Shown here: positions 19,067-27,701 of the stretch, one piece after another | Numbering within the stretch: the first letter of the stretch is position 1 | How the letters are laid out: every line of letters starts with the position of its first letter | Assembly (NCBI GenBank): GCA_964521285.1 | Contig: CAZFQS010000017.1 | Span: 13,046 to 77,045 of the forward strand | DNA from: G020354785 sp964521285 | GTDB taxonomy: Bacteria > Bacteroidota > Bacteroidia > Bacteroidales > UBA10428 | Direction: 5' to 3' | Length of the DNA stretch: 64,000 nt | Notes under the pieces: model-generated | Seen by the model: the letters and a program-made list of their open reading frames with translations, nothing else | What the model was told of the DNA's origin: nothing | Databases searched by the model: none | Position numbers and translations under genes: made by a program

Positions 19067-19471
19067 ATGGAGCTCCCAAGAAATGTTCTCGGCAAGGCCA
19101 CAATAGATTATGAGGAAGAAAATATTTTAAAAATTAAAATTCTGCAGCATGCGTCTATAGATTTGGATGTAGCTAAAGCAATAGTTGAAGCTGCAGAAGA
19201 AATATCAGGATCCTCTGTGCACGGAAATATAGTTGATATCAGGGAAATGGTTTTTATGTCAAGGGATGCAAGGGCATATTTTGCAGAACAAGACAAGTCT
19301 AATGTTATTGCCATAGCAATTTTAATGAAATCATTATTTCATAATGCACTGGTGAATTTATATTTGGATGTTAGCATACCAGCTATTCCTACCAAAGCAT
19401 TCGAAAAGGAAATTGATGCAATCGACTGGATCAGGAAGAAATTGAGTGAAGTGCAGAATTCTGAAAGCTGA
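19067..19471 (+). CDS. STAS/SpoIIAA-like small regulatory protein
   Basis: 134 residues, no signal peptide or membrane segment. The pattern of alternating strands and amphipathic helices (ILKIKILQHASIDLDVAKAIVEA, GNIVDIREMVFMSRDARAYF, IAIAILMKSLFHNALVNLYL, DAIDWIRKKL) resembles the STAS-like/SpoIIAA-like proteins common in Bacteroidota. Canonical anti-sigma antagonists carry a phosphorylatable Ser; here the equivalent loop may be around MSRDAR (Ser85 by my count), but this is uncertain. It follows the GH12 gene by 37 bases on the same strand and could be co-transcribed, yet a functional link is unlikely to be specific. Assignment rests on overall pattern only. Confidence 0.5.
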   Translation: MELPRNVLGKATIDYEEENILKIKILQHASIDLDVAKAIVEAAEEISGSSVHGNIVDIREMVFMSRDARAYFAEQDKSNVIAIAILMKSLFHNALVNLYLDVSIPAIPTKAFEKEIDAIDWIRKKLSEVQNSES

Positions 19472-19498
19472 TTTTAATAATTTTTACTTACTTGTTTC

Positions 19499-20485
19499 TT
19501 ATTCAAAATATTCAAATGCATCAATAATATCCAGATAAACTCCGTCAAATCCAGCCATAATAATCTTGTAAATGTATGAACTTTCATTGCCATAAATAAT
19601 ATTCTGCCATTCTTTTGCCCAGTATCTGACCTTATAATTACCTTCCCAGTCAGGGTTCTCACCTGCAATCCAGTTTGGAGGATTGCTCTGCCATGTAATT
19701 TGCCAGTAATAACGGTAATCTTCTGCCTCTCCTATACTCATGTATGAAATCACGAGCCGTTTGCCCCCATTTTTCTTGGTTTTTAATGTTTCAATTTCAG
19801 AAAACGTAAATTCTTCTTCATCAAAAAAGAAGTCCATTATTATAACATCATAATTTGTTTCTGATATTGCAGAAATAAAATCCTGCTTTGATGCAAAGTT
19901 TTCAGGATTCAGTAAATACAGAAAATTCCTGGCATCAGCAAGTGAATTAATGTCACTTGTATTAACATTGTAAGGGGCTGGCGGATAATCAGGAATAACA
20001 TTTAATTCTCTTTCAGGTGCAGCAAATGATATATAACCCTTTGCATTATTCCTGGTATAGGATTCCTCCATTTTTTCATGTGAAAAGCAATAGTCAGTTA
20101 CCAGTACCTCCACATCGTTCTCCTCGCATACATCAAGAAATACCAGCATATAGTCTTTTTCTATTTTTGGTGTAGCTTCATTATCATTATCGTAACCAAA
20201 AAACAAATCTTCACGGCCTGCTCCGTCAATAGAATTTAAATAGGATGTCACCGGATTACCATCAGTATCGCCATTATCTGTTACAAGCTCCTGGCCATTC
20301 TGAGGGATAATTATAAAATCAGCATTAAATCCTTTGGCATAATAACTAAGGTTCTGTACAAAATTCCTCATCTCCTGCTTAAAGTAAACATTGTCTTCAC
20401 TTTCATCATTGCCACAGGATGACCAGATTAATATTGCTGCAAAAAAAATGTGTTTTATAATTTTCATCTCTTGCCGATTTAGCAT
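19499..20485 (-). CDS. GH114-like (endo-alpha-1,4-polygalactosaminidase / TM1410 superfamily) lipoprotein
   Basis: 328 residues from the ATG at 20485; a second in-frame ATG at 20467 gives a more typical signal peptide (MKIIKHIFFAAILIWSSC) and is my preferred start. The signal ends in a lipobox Cys, so it is probably an outer-membrane-anchored lipoprotein. The body resembles TM1410/MJ1477-type TIM barrels now grouped with GH114: NLSYYAKGFNADFIIIPQNG, DYDVIIMDFFFDE-like acidic strand, RLVISYMSIGEAEDYRYYW and a C-terminal GFDGVYLDIIDAFEYF. Some family members cut galactosaminogalactan, but many are uncharacterised. It lies 104 bases after the carotenoid-operon TPR gene and 27 bases from the convergent STAS-like gene; no functional link is evident. 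Confidence 0.72.
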   Translation of the reverse strand: MLNRQEMKIIKHIFFAAILIWSSCGNDESEDNVYFKQEMRNFVQNLSYYAKGFNADFIIIPQNGQELVTDNGDTDGNPVTSYLNSIDGAGREDLFFGYDNDNEATPKIEKDYMLVFLDVCEENDVEVLVTDYCFSHEKMEESYTRNNAKGYISFAAPERELNVIPDYPPAPYNVNTSDINSLADARNFLYLLNPENFASKQDFISAISETNYDVIIMDFFFDEEEFTFSEIETLKTKKNGGKRLVISYMSIGEAEDYRYYWQITWQSNPPNWIAGENPDWEGNYKVRYWAKEWQNIIYGNESSYIYKIIMAGFDGVYLDIIDAFEYFE

Positions 20486-20589
20486 TAAGTAATTTCCCGG
20501 TGTTAATTTAGTGAAAAATTATAATCGGATTTAAATTATGCCGGAAAAAATAAATTGGAGCAATCCAGTCCGTTAACTTCTTATCATAT

Positions 20590-21372
20590 TTATCTTTGAT
20601 TTGCCAGATCAGGATATAAATAATTTTTTACCCACATATAATCGGGCTCAATATCAAGTATTTTCCTGTAAACCTCTCTTGCCTCACTTAAATTTTGATC
20701 TTCACTGTACCAGCGTCCCAGATTTGTTAAAATGAGAAGATACAGCCAGTTACTTTTAAGCTCATCCTCACCTGACTCAAACATACTCACAGCTTTTTCA
20801 TGATAATATATTGCTTTTTTTAAGCCGCCGCCCAGAATTTTCGGGGTGTAATACTTCATATTACCTAATTCCATCAGTACTTTGGCATTGTTTTTATCCA
20901 GTTCCACAGCCTTATTAATGCATTTAACACTTTTAATGCCATAATCAAGAGCCTTTAAAGGATTTAATCCGATTTCAAAACCGTACATCGCTCCTTTAAG
21001 TGAATAAATTTCCGCCTTCGACGAATGGTATTTTAACAATATATTAACATTTTTTCTGGCTTTATTGAGATAATAACGCCCTTTATTCTTATCACCGGTT
21101 ACAATGCAATAGGCTATATATCCATATAATGCATAAGTTAAATCATAGAGGCCCTGGATATTTTTATCCCTTACATATTCTTCTTCCATCTTATTCATAT
21201 TATACTCCCACAAATCCATTCGTCCGCTTATAAATGCATTGTATATATGTTCATTATAAGATGTTTGTCCGTATAAATATAATATTGATATTGCCGGCAG
21301 GATAAAAATCAATAATAATTTTTTAAATGAATAATTTTTAATATCTGATTGGCCGCCCTTTCCAGTTTCCAT
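20590..21372 (-). CDS. TPR-repeat exported protein at the end of the carotenoid operon
   Basis: 260 residues. A hydrophobic segment (LLLIFILPAISILYLYGQ) near the N-terminus looks like a signal peptide, so it is periplasmic or membrane-tethered. Helical tetratricopeptide-like units follow (KAEIYSLKGAMYG, KCINKAVELDKNNAKVLMELG, AREVYRKILDIEPDYMWVK). The first 35 bases overlap the end of the GT2 gene, indicating translational coupling with the carotenoid genes. It is recognisably homologous to the TPR protein at 30408-31052: both have (I/L)YSL-QG or KG, KAVELD/KAIELN, then YTP followed by GGGL in the same order. Function unknown; a scaffold or sensor role is speculation. Confidence 0.7.
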   Translation of the reverse strand: METGKGGQSDIKNYSFKKLLLIFILPAISILYLYGQTSYNEHIYNAFISGRMDLWEYNMNKMEEEYVRDKNIQGLYDLTYALYGYIAYCIVTGDKNKGRYYLNKARKNVNILLKYHSSKAEIYSLKGAMYGFEIGLNPLKALDYGIKSVKCINKAVELDKNNAKVLMELGNMKYYTPKILGGGLKKAIYYHEKAVSMFESGEDELKSNWLYLLILTNLGRWYSEDQNLSEAREVYRKILDIEPDYMWVKNYLYPDLANQR

Positions 21373-22432
21373 ATTTTACGGATTTATTATAAACAGCTTT
21401 AAATACAACAATAATAAAAGCAATTTGTTGAGGTATACCTAATAATATGTGTGTTAATACAGATTGTCTGCTAAGGATGGAAACGATTATTCTCAGTATG
21501 ACAGAGAGGATTATATAAGTTATGGCAAATAAATAATTAAATGTAAAAAGGATAACAAAAATGCCAAATGAAGTTACAATAGCAAACAATATTGTTAAAA
21601 AGATACTGTTCCCAAAAAATGCAGTAACATTTTTTGAAAATCCTTCAATACCCTCTTTGTAATTATTGTACATACGGCACTTTATCTGCCCATTACTCAA
21701 AAGCGTTTTGGCAATATATCCCTTTTTTTTAATTGATTTAACTATTTCAATATCTTCAACTTTATGTCCCTTTACTTTTTCATGCCATTGATTCTTCCTG
21801 TAAATATCAGCATTAAAAAGCATGAATTGTCCGTTTGCGGCGGACAGTGAGGTATTAGACGTATATTCTATGAGTATTAATGGTAACAATGAAACCAGTA
21901 TCCAGTTCATTAGAGGGACTGTTAATTTCTCACCCCAGGTAACCATCACTTGCTGTGGAAATATTGAAAGAAGGGCAATCCTGTCTTTTTTAAGATACCC
22001 TAAAGAATTCCTGATTAATCCTTTTTCAATGATCACATCGGCATCCAGAAATAAAAAATATGAACCTTTAGCTTTGAGGGATAACTGGTGGCATGCATAA
22101 TTTTTGCCAAGCCATCCTTCAGGAAGCTCAATTCCCCTGACATAGCTGATCTTCTTATTTTTCTCAGCATAACTCTTCACAATTTCAAGAGTTGTATCCT
22201 CCGACATATCGTCATAGACTATAACTTCATAATTCTGATAATCGTGATTAATGATATTATCAAGCAGTTTTCCTATATTTTCATCCTCATTTCTGGCCGG
22301 AATTAATATTGAGACCAGATGCTCACCGGGGATCTCCCTGACTGACAACCACTGTTTCGTCAGAAGATTAATAAGGGCAATTAATAGTCTCAGGATTATA
22401 AAGCCAAAGATTATATATGAAATGATTATCAT
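21338..22432 (-). CDS. GT2-family membrane glycosyltransferase, probable carotenoid glycosyltransferase
   Basis: 364 residues. One N-terminal membrane helix (about 3-25), a GT-A domain with ILIPARNEDENIGKLLDNI, VYDDMSEDTT, the metal-binding FLFLDADV and a VEDIEIVKSIKKKG acidic motif, then C-terminal membrane helices (about 275-345). The arrangement is that of CrtQ/CruG-type enzymes that add a sugar to hydroxylated or carboxylated carotenoids. Position supports this: fourth gene after crtD-like, cruF-like and acyltransferase genes, 3 bases after the acyltransferase and overlapping the TPR gene. Predicted to glycosylate the tertiary or adjacent hydroxyl made by the CruF-like hydratase. The sugar donor is not readable. 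Confidence 0.8.
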   Translation of the reverse strand: MIIISYIIFGFIILRLLIALINLLTKQWLSVREIPGEHLVSILIPARNEDENIGKLLDNIINHDYQNYEVIVYDDMSEDTTLEIVKSYAEKNKKISYVRGIELPEGWLGKNYACHQLSLKAKGSYFLFLDADVIIEKGLIRNSLGYLKKDRIALLSIFPQQVMVTWGEKLTVPLMNWILVSLLPLILIEYTSNTSLSAANGQFMLFNADIYRKNQWHEKVKGHKVEDIEIVKSIKKKGYIAKTLLSNGQIKCRMYNNYKEGIEGFSKNVTAFFGNSIFLTILFAIVTSFGIFVILFTFNYLFAITYIILSVILRIIVSILSRQSVLTHILLGIPQQIAFIIVVFKAVYNKSVKYGNWKGRPIRY

Positions 22433-22435
22433 TGT

Positions 22436-23044
22436 TTATTCTTTCTGGCTTTTAATACATTCCATCATAAAATTGTTATATGCCTTTTCTATCTCACTTT
22501 GACTAAACGGACCTGAGAATTCAGTCAAATTAAGATTTAGTACAGGCCGCTTGTTTGAAAAATAGTCAGTCAGCACAACCAGAAATATCAGCTGGAATTC
22601 CCTATTCGTCCCATCCAGAATCTTTAACAACCCTTTCTCAAATTTTACCGGGAAATGGTATGATGACTGAATTTCTCCCTGGGGATAAAATAACAGAAGA
22701 TTCTCCGGATCATCTAGCAGGGAAATGCAATAATTTATTGATTCAAGTACTGATTTTTTCTTTTTGGTAACTGAAAAAGCGCCTGCCTTGCTCAGGATCC
22801 TGTGCTTTTTCAGCTGCTCTTCCAGCATCATTACATGAAATTTTTTATGAAACATTCTGTAATTAAGATAAACAACAAAAAAACCATCCCACCAGCTGAA
22901 ATGATTTGCAATAATGACTGCAGGTATATTCCTGAGATTTACATCTGAATTAATATTGATTTCATGAAAATGTTTTTTGAGCATTTTCCTGGTATACTGA
23001 TTAAATAACCAGACATAAAAAGGTTTATGTCTTGCTTTTATCAT
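22436..23044 (-). CDS. PlsC-like acyltransferase in carotenoid operon
   Basis: 202 residues. Contains the HX4D acyltransferase motif as NHFSWWDGFF (residues about 47-56) and a later LLLFYPQGEIQSS, counterpart of the FPEGTRS substrate-binding motif. The family transfers fatty acyl groups to lysophosphatidate or related alcohols. In this setting, between a carotenoid hydratase and a glycosyltransferase, it most likely acylates the carotenoid's sugar, as known for glycosyl carotenoid esters in other bacteria (role of CrtO in staphyloxanthin, by analogy). Housekeeping 1-acyl-glycerol-3-phosphate acylation is the alternative. It lacks a clear multi-span membrane region and is probably peripheral. 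Confidence 0.75.
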   Translation of the reverse strand: MIKARHKPFYVWLFNQYTRKMLKKHFHEININSDVNLRNIPAVIIANHFSWWDGFFVVYLNYRMFHKKFHVMMLEEQLKKHRILSKAGAFSVTKKKKSVLESINYCISLLDDPENLLLFYPQGEIQSSYHFPVKFEKGLLKILDGTNREFQLIFLVVLTDYFSNKRPVLNLNLTEFSGPFSQSEIEKAYNNFMMECIKSQKE

Positions 23045-23064
23045 TCTTTAGCCTATATACTTAA

Positions 23065-23709
23065 TTATAAAAACAGGTTTAATCCCGAAAAAAATATAAA
23101 TTGCACCAGTAGCAAATGTATTGAAATCACATTTTGAATATTTATCTTTCCCAGATAGATTATACTTATAAACACGCACGACAATACAAACCAGGATGCA
23201 TAATTCAGTAACGGTACCTCTCCGCTTAGCCAGTTCCACATTAACATTTTCCCTGCGACAGGTTCAAGTAAAATATCAAAAATCAGCATTATTAGTCCCC
23301 CGAATAATATCCTTATTATCACCGGGAATTTAAATCTTTTAATTAAAACAAAAGTGCAATATATTAGTACAAACCAGTTTATTCCGATAATTAAAGGGGT
23401 GTTGAGCAACCTGGGCCCCAGAATACTATTATCATAAGTATAACTGCCAAAGATCACTCCTGTATTAACTCCTATTATCTCTGCTATAATGCTCATTATA
23501 TATATTAACAGCCCAAAGAATATAAACCTGGCACCCCAGTTAAGGTTAAAATACAGAACAAAAAACAAATTAATAAGTATGGTAAAGGGAGTCAGGTATA
23601 TAAAATATTTGGCAGTAAGAGGTATACTTAAGCCTATTAATCCTATGGCATAATAAATGATAATAAATTTTTTTACCGAATAACCAGTCAGGTTTAAAAA
23701 GTTCTTCAT
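23065..23709 (-). CDS. CruF-like carotenoid 1',2'-hydratase (DUF422 family)
   Basis: 214 residues, about six or seven membrane helices. The family signature is visible: AEIIGVNTGVIFGSYTYD, then LLNTPLIIGINWFVLIYC and FDILLEPVAGKMLMWNW, which carry the conserved Glu, Asn and Trp residues of the carotenoid biosynthesis DUF422 family. Members hydrate the terminal double bond of acyclic or monocyclic carotenoids (CruF in cyanobacterial myxoxanthophyll synthesis; bacterioruberin hydratase in archaea). It overlaps the upstream crtD-like gene by four bases, the usual coupling. Product predicted: a 1'-hydroxy carotenoid that the downstream GT2 enzyme and acyltransferase decorate. Confidence 0.83.
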   Translation of the reverse strand: MKNFLNLTGYSVKKFIIIYYAIGLIGLSIPLTAKYFIYLTPFTILINLFFVLYFNLNWGARFIFFGLLIYIMSIIAEIIGVNTGVIFGSYTYDNSILGPRLLNTPLIIGINWFVLIYCTFVLIKRFKFPVIIRILFGGLIMLIFDILLEPVAGKMLMWNWLSGEVPLLNYASWFVLSCVFISIIYLGKINIQNVISIHLLLVQFIFFSGLNLFL

Positions 23710-25184
23710 ACAATCGGCTTATGGGATTTAACTATTCTTTCGGCTACTATTTTTGCTGAGGCAAGGCAAAGAGGAATACCTCCTCCCGGATGAACACTTC
23801 CCCCTGCAAAATATAACCCTTTAAATCTACGTATAAAATTCGGATGACGAAAAAAAGCAGCCAGTTTATTATTTGAACTGTTCCCATATAATGCACCTTT
23901 ATATGATCCGCTGTTTCTTTCAATAGCAGGCGGATCGGCATAATCTTCGTATTCAATATATGATTCGATGTTTGTATCCAGTATATTATTAATCTTTAAT
24001 ATTATGTTTTTTCTTGCTTTTTCCACCAGCTTATCCCAGTCCTGTCCCGTATTATTGGGAACATTAATCATTACAAACCAGTTTTCACATCCGGCAGGAG
24101 CATCAGCTGAAATGTATTTTGAACTGATATGAATATATACTGTGGGATCATCATATATTAATTTCCTGGTGAAAATATAATCAAATTCAGTGTTATAATC
24201 TCTGGAAAACAATATGTTATGCACTTCCAGGTCCGGGTATTTATTTTTAATACCCCAGAAGAAAATAATTGCCGATGAGGATAATTCCTGTCTTAAAAGA
24301 TATCCGGGAACCCTTTTTTCACTTAACAACTTATTATAGACTGAGAAAATATCAGCATCACTTATAACAATTTTACTTTTAAAGGTCTCACCACTTACTT
24401 TAACACCCTTAATGGTATTTTTTTCTGTAATAATCTCGTTTACCTGCCTGTTAAAACTGAATTTTACTCCTTTGCTCAAAGCTGACTTATATAATATTTC
24501 AATAAGACCATACATGCCTTTTTCAGGTATATAAGCACCAAGATTATGCTCCAGGTGGGCAATAAGATTTAATGTAGCCGGGGCTTTATAGGGATTTGAA
24601 CCGTTATATGTCGCATAACGGTTAAATAATTGTTCTACTCTTTTATCTGTAAACCATTGTCTGTTTTTTTCGACCATGCTTTTAAAAGCATCAAGGGCAT
24701 GAAAGTTGAGGAATACTTTTATTGCCGCCCATGAAAACATATTTTCAAAAGTTCTAAACGGACTAAAAATGAAAGTCTCCTTTGTCAGATCAAATAAGTA
24801 CTTGCTTTTCCTTAAAAAGTTCAAAACGTTTTTTCTCTCCTCTCCAGTCTTTTTCTCAACTTCTGCAGCAAAATCAACCGGATTTTTATATGCATTTATT
24901 TTTGTCCCGTCGCCGTAAAAATATTTACAGATTATGTCAAGTTGTATAAACCTCAGCTTGTCTCCAATCTTAGCTGCAGCCAATAAATCATCTATTAATT
25001 CTGGCATTGTTAATAGTGAAGGGCCGGTATCAAATCTGTAACCTCCTATTTTCTTTTCGTATATCTTCCCGCCCGGACTGTCATTTTTTTCAAATACAAT
25101 CACCTTATAACCCGAAGCTGAAAGTCTCAAGGCACAAGCTATTCCTGATAAGCCAGCGCCAATTATTATAACATCGTTATCCAT
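23706..25184 (-). CDS. Carotenoid desaturase of the CrtI/CrtD family, probable hydroxycarotenoid 3,4-desaturase
   Basis: 492 residues, FAD-dependent. N-terminal dinucleotide-binding motif IIIGAGLSGIACALRLSASG, then PGGKIYEKKIGGYRFDTGPS and, at the C-terminus, YFAGGSVHPGGGIPLCLASAK. The family introduces double bonds in carotenoids. Two such genes exist here; the other (25391-26875) sits next to crtB and is the better phytoene desaturase. This one starts the operon with a CruF-like hydratase, so a CrtD-type 3,4-desaturation of the hydroxylated end group is likely. That assignment is by context; sequence motifs alone do not separate CrtI from CrtD. First gene of a five-gene operon. Confidence 0.75.
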   Translation of the reverse strand: MDNDVIIIGAGLSGIACALRLSASGYKVIVFEKNDSPGGKIYEKKIGGYRFDTGPSLLTMPELIDDLLAAAKIGDKLRFIQLDIICKYFYGDGTKINAYKNPVDFAAEVEKKTGEERKNVLNFLRKSKYLFDLTKETFIFSPFRTFENMFSWAAIKVFLNFHALDAFKSMVEKNRQWFTDKRVEQLFNRYATYNGSNPYKAPATLNLIAHLEHNLGAYIPEKGMYGLIEILYKSALSKGVKFSFNRQVNEIITEKNTIKGVKVSGETFKSKIVISDADIFSVYNKLLSEKRVPGYLLRQELSSSAIIFFWGIKNKYPDLEVHNILFSRDYNTEFDYIFTRKLIYDDPTVYIHISSKYISADAPAGCENWFVMINVPNNTGQDWDKLVEKARKNIILKINNILDTNIESYIEYEDYADPPAIERNSGSYKGALYGNSSNNKLAAFFRHPNFIRRFKGLYFAGGSVHPGGGIPLCLASAKIVAERIVKSHKPIV

Positions 25185-25390
25185 AAATGAAGAAACCTTA
25201 ATTAAATATTAATTGACAATATATAAAATTTCCAGATTTGCACTTTTTAAATAAATCAGCTTTAAATTTATTTCAAATAATTTTATAACGTATTTTTATG
25301 TCTGAATAAAATTTACAGGGATCCTTATTTTATAACAGTAAGATATTTGTAAGTTACTCAATATCAAAGTATAACACAATAAAATATAAA
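25185..25390. promoter_or_regulatory. Divergent control region between the two carotenoid operons
   Basis: 206 bases, very AT-rich, between the crtD-like start and the crtI start. It must hold the promoters for both carotenoid operons. A near match to the Bacteroidota -7 box (GATATTTG against TAnnTTTG) lies near 25350 on the + strand, about 35 bases before crtI. No clear operator was identified. Confidence 0.35.
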
Positions 25391-26875
25391 ATGGGTAAAA
25401 GTGTTCTGATAGTGGGAACCGGACTGGGAGGAATAGCAACTGCTTTAAGATTGGTGAAAAGAGGCTATAAAATCCGTATGGTCGAAAAGAATAAACAGGC
25501 AGGAGGCCGTTTGAATGAGCTTAATATTGACGGCTTCAGGTTTGATATGGGGCCTACCTTTTTTAGCATGAGCTATGAGTTTGATGAATTGATAAAAGAC
25601 TGTGATATAAAACTACCCTTTACCCTTAAGGAACTGGAGCCGCTGTATGCTGTTAATTTTACCGGTAATAAAAAATCATATTATATATATAAAGATTTAA
25701 ACAAATTATCAGAGCAGTTCAGTGACATTGAGCCCGGATTTAAAAACAATATTAAAAAGTACCTTGCTTCCACAGAAAAGTTTTATAAAAGCATTAACCA
25801 GCCTGTAATGCATTCCAATTTTAATTCAGCAGCGGACTTCCTTTTTAAATTAACCAAAGTACCGGTTATATTTGCTCCAAAACTTTTTTATAATATGTGG
25901 CAGGAAGTATGCAAGTATTTCAAATCCTATGAAGTAAGAACAATAATGTCGCTTGTTGCATTCTTTCTGGGCAGTTCACCCTTTGAAACAATGTCTGTGT
26001 ACAATATTCTGAATTATACCAAGCTGGTGCATGACGGATATCATATTGTTGAAGGTGGCATGTACAGAATAGTTGAAAGTATGATAAAAATACTGGAAGA
26101 CAAAGGAGTCAGAATTTCTTATAATACTGAAATTATTGATTATAAAGCAAAGAACAATAAATTATCAGGATTTATTGCCCAGGATGGAAATATGTGGGAA
26201 TCTGATATTTATGTTATTAATGCAGATGCTGCACTGTTCAGAAATAAAATATTCAAAAGAAATAAATATAATGATAAGAAACTGGCAGGGATGAAATGGT
26301 CAATGGCGCCATTTACCATTTACCTTGGGCTTAATACTAAAATCAGCAATATTTACTTTCATCACTATTTTTTAGGAGATAACTTTGAAGAATATTCAAG
26401 GAAGGTTTTTAAAAATGCTATAAATCTTGAAAGGCCCTATTATTATGTTAATCTGCTGTCACATATAAATAAGAATTCGGCTCCTGAAGGTTGTGAAAGT
26501 CTTTTTATACTGTGTCCGGTTGCCGATCTCAGATTTAAAGCGCACTGGGACGATAAAGAAGAGATTGCAGATAATATAGTCACTGACCTCTCAAGACGCA
26601 TTGACTTTGATATAAAATCAAAAACTATTGCAAAAGCCATACTTACACCCCTTGACTGGCGAAATATGTTTAATTTGTATATGGGTAGCGGACTGGGACT
26701 GGCTCATAATTTTAAACAAATAGGAGCTTTTCGTCCGAAGAATTATGATGAAGTCTATGATAATACCTTTTATGTGGGCTCATCAACCATACCGGGGACT
26801 GGCTTACCAATGGCAATTATCAGTTCAAAACTTGTTTTCGAACGCATAATAAATAAATATGGACCTTTATCTTGA
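25391..26875 (+). CDS. crtI: Phytoene desaturase
   Basis: 494 residues, FAD-dependent, membrane-associated. Converts 15-cis-phytoene toward lycopene by successive desaturations. Seen: VLIVGTGLGGIATALRLVKRG, AGGRLNELNIDGFRFDMGPT, VEGGMYRIVESM, and at the C-terminus FYVGSSTIPGTGLPMAIISS, which is the CrtI hallmark. It overlaps the start of crtB by 17 bases and is followed by ispH, forming a precursor-to-lycopene operon divergent from the tailoring operon. The number of desaturation steps cannot be read from sequence. Confidence 0.92.
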   Translation: MGKSVLIVGTGLGGIATALRLVKRGYKIRMVEKNKQAGGRLNELNIDGFRFDMGPTFFSMSYEFDELIKDCDIKLPFTLKELEPLYAVNFTGNKKSYYIYKDLNKLSEQFSDIEPGFKNNIKKYLASTEKFYKSINQPVMHSNFNSAADFLFKLTKVPVIFAPKLFYNMWQEVCKYFKSYEVRTIMSLVAFFLGSSPFETMSVYNILNYTKLVHDGYHIVEGGMYRIVESMIKILEDKGVRISYNTEIIDYKAKNNKLSGFIAQDGNMWESDIYVINADAALFRNKIFKRNKYNDKKLAGMKWSMAPFTIYLGLNTKISNIYFHHYFLGDNFEEYSRKVFKNAINLERPYYYVNLLSHINKNSAPEGCESLFILCPVADLRFKAHWDDKEEIADNIVTDLSRRIDFDIKSKTIAKAILTPLDWRNMFNLYMGSGLGLAHNFKQIGAFRPKNYDEVYDNTFYVGSSTIPGTGLPMAIISSKLVFERIINKYGPLS

Positions 26876-27692
26876 AAATGCACTAAAGTGCAGCAAAATT
26901 ACTGCTAACAATTACAGTACTTCGTTTTCTGCAGGTATAAGAGTATTAAATAGAAAATACAGAAACCAAATATATGCAATATACGGATTTGTAAGGTTTG
27001 CCGACGAGATTGTAGACAGCTTTTATGATTTTAACAGGCATGAATTATTTGAAAATTTCAAAAAAGATACATACGAGGCTATAGATAAAAAAATCAGCAG
27101 CAATCCTATACTGCATAGTTTTCAATATGTGGTTAACGAATATGGTATAGAAAAAGAACTTGTAGATTCTTTTCTCACAAGCATGGAAATGGATCTGCAT
27201 AAACATCATTATGATAAATCCCAGTTTAATAAATATGTTGCCGGTTCGGCTGAGGTGGTCGGATTAATGTGTCTGAAGGTATTTTATAAGGACAATGAAA
27301 AAGAATATAAAAACCTGAAATACTATGCACAGAAACTTGGAGATGCGTTTCAGAAAGTAAATTTTTTACGTGATATTAAAGAAGATTATAAAGACAGGGG
27401 CAGGGTATATTTCCCTGATATAGATTTTAACAATTTTACTTCACAGGATAAACAAAGGATTGAAAATGAAATACGTAACGATTTTAGTAATTCGATATCA
27501 GGGATAAAAAATCTTAGAAAGGAAGTCAGGTTCGGCGTTTACCTGGCCTACAACTACTTCATGGCCCTTTTCAGAAAAATTGAAAAAACAAATGCAGAGG
27601 ATCTGATACAAAAACGAATCAGGATAAACAACTTCAGAAAAACAATATTATTATTTAAATGTTTTATTAAACATAAACTGAATCTTATCTGA
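26859..27692 (+). CDS. crtB: Phytoene synthase
   Basis: 277 residues. Joins two geranylgeranyl diphosphates to make phytoene. Both aspartate-rich metal-binding motifs are visible: DEIVDSFYDF (about residues 48-57) and FLRDIKEDYKDRGRVYFP (about 169-186), plus the typical SFSAGIRVLNRKYRNQIYAIYGFVR N-terminal segment in abbreviated form (SFSAG ... YAIYGFVRFADE). It overlaps crtI by 17 bases and precedes ispH by 9, a compact operon. Squalene synthase is a distant alternative but the crtI partner settles it. Confidence 0.93.
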   Translation: MDLYLENALKCSKITANNYSTSFSAGIRVLNRKYRNQIYAIYGFVRFADEIVDSFYDFNRHELFENFKKDTYEAIDKKISSNPILHSFQYVVNEYGIEKELVDSFLTSMEMDLHKHHYDKSQFNKYVAGSAEVVGLMCLKVFYKDNEKEYKNLKYYAQKLGDAFQKVNFLRDIKEDYKDRGRVYFPDIDFNNFTSQDKQRIENEIRNDFSNSISGIKNLRKEVRFGVYLAYNYFMALFRKIEKTNAEDLIQKRIRINNFRKTILLFKCFIKHKLNLI

Positions 27693-27701
27693 AGTTTTGT
27701 T

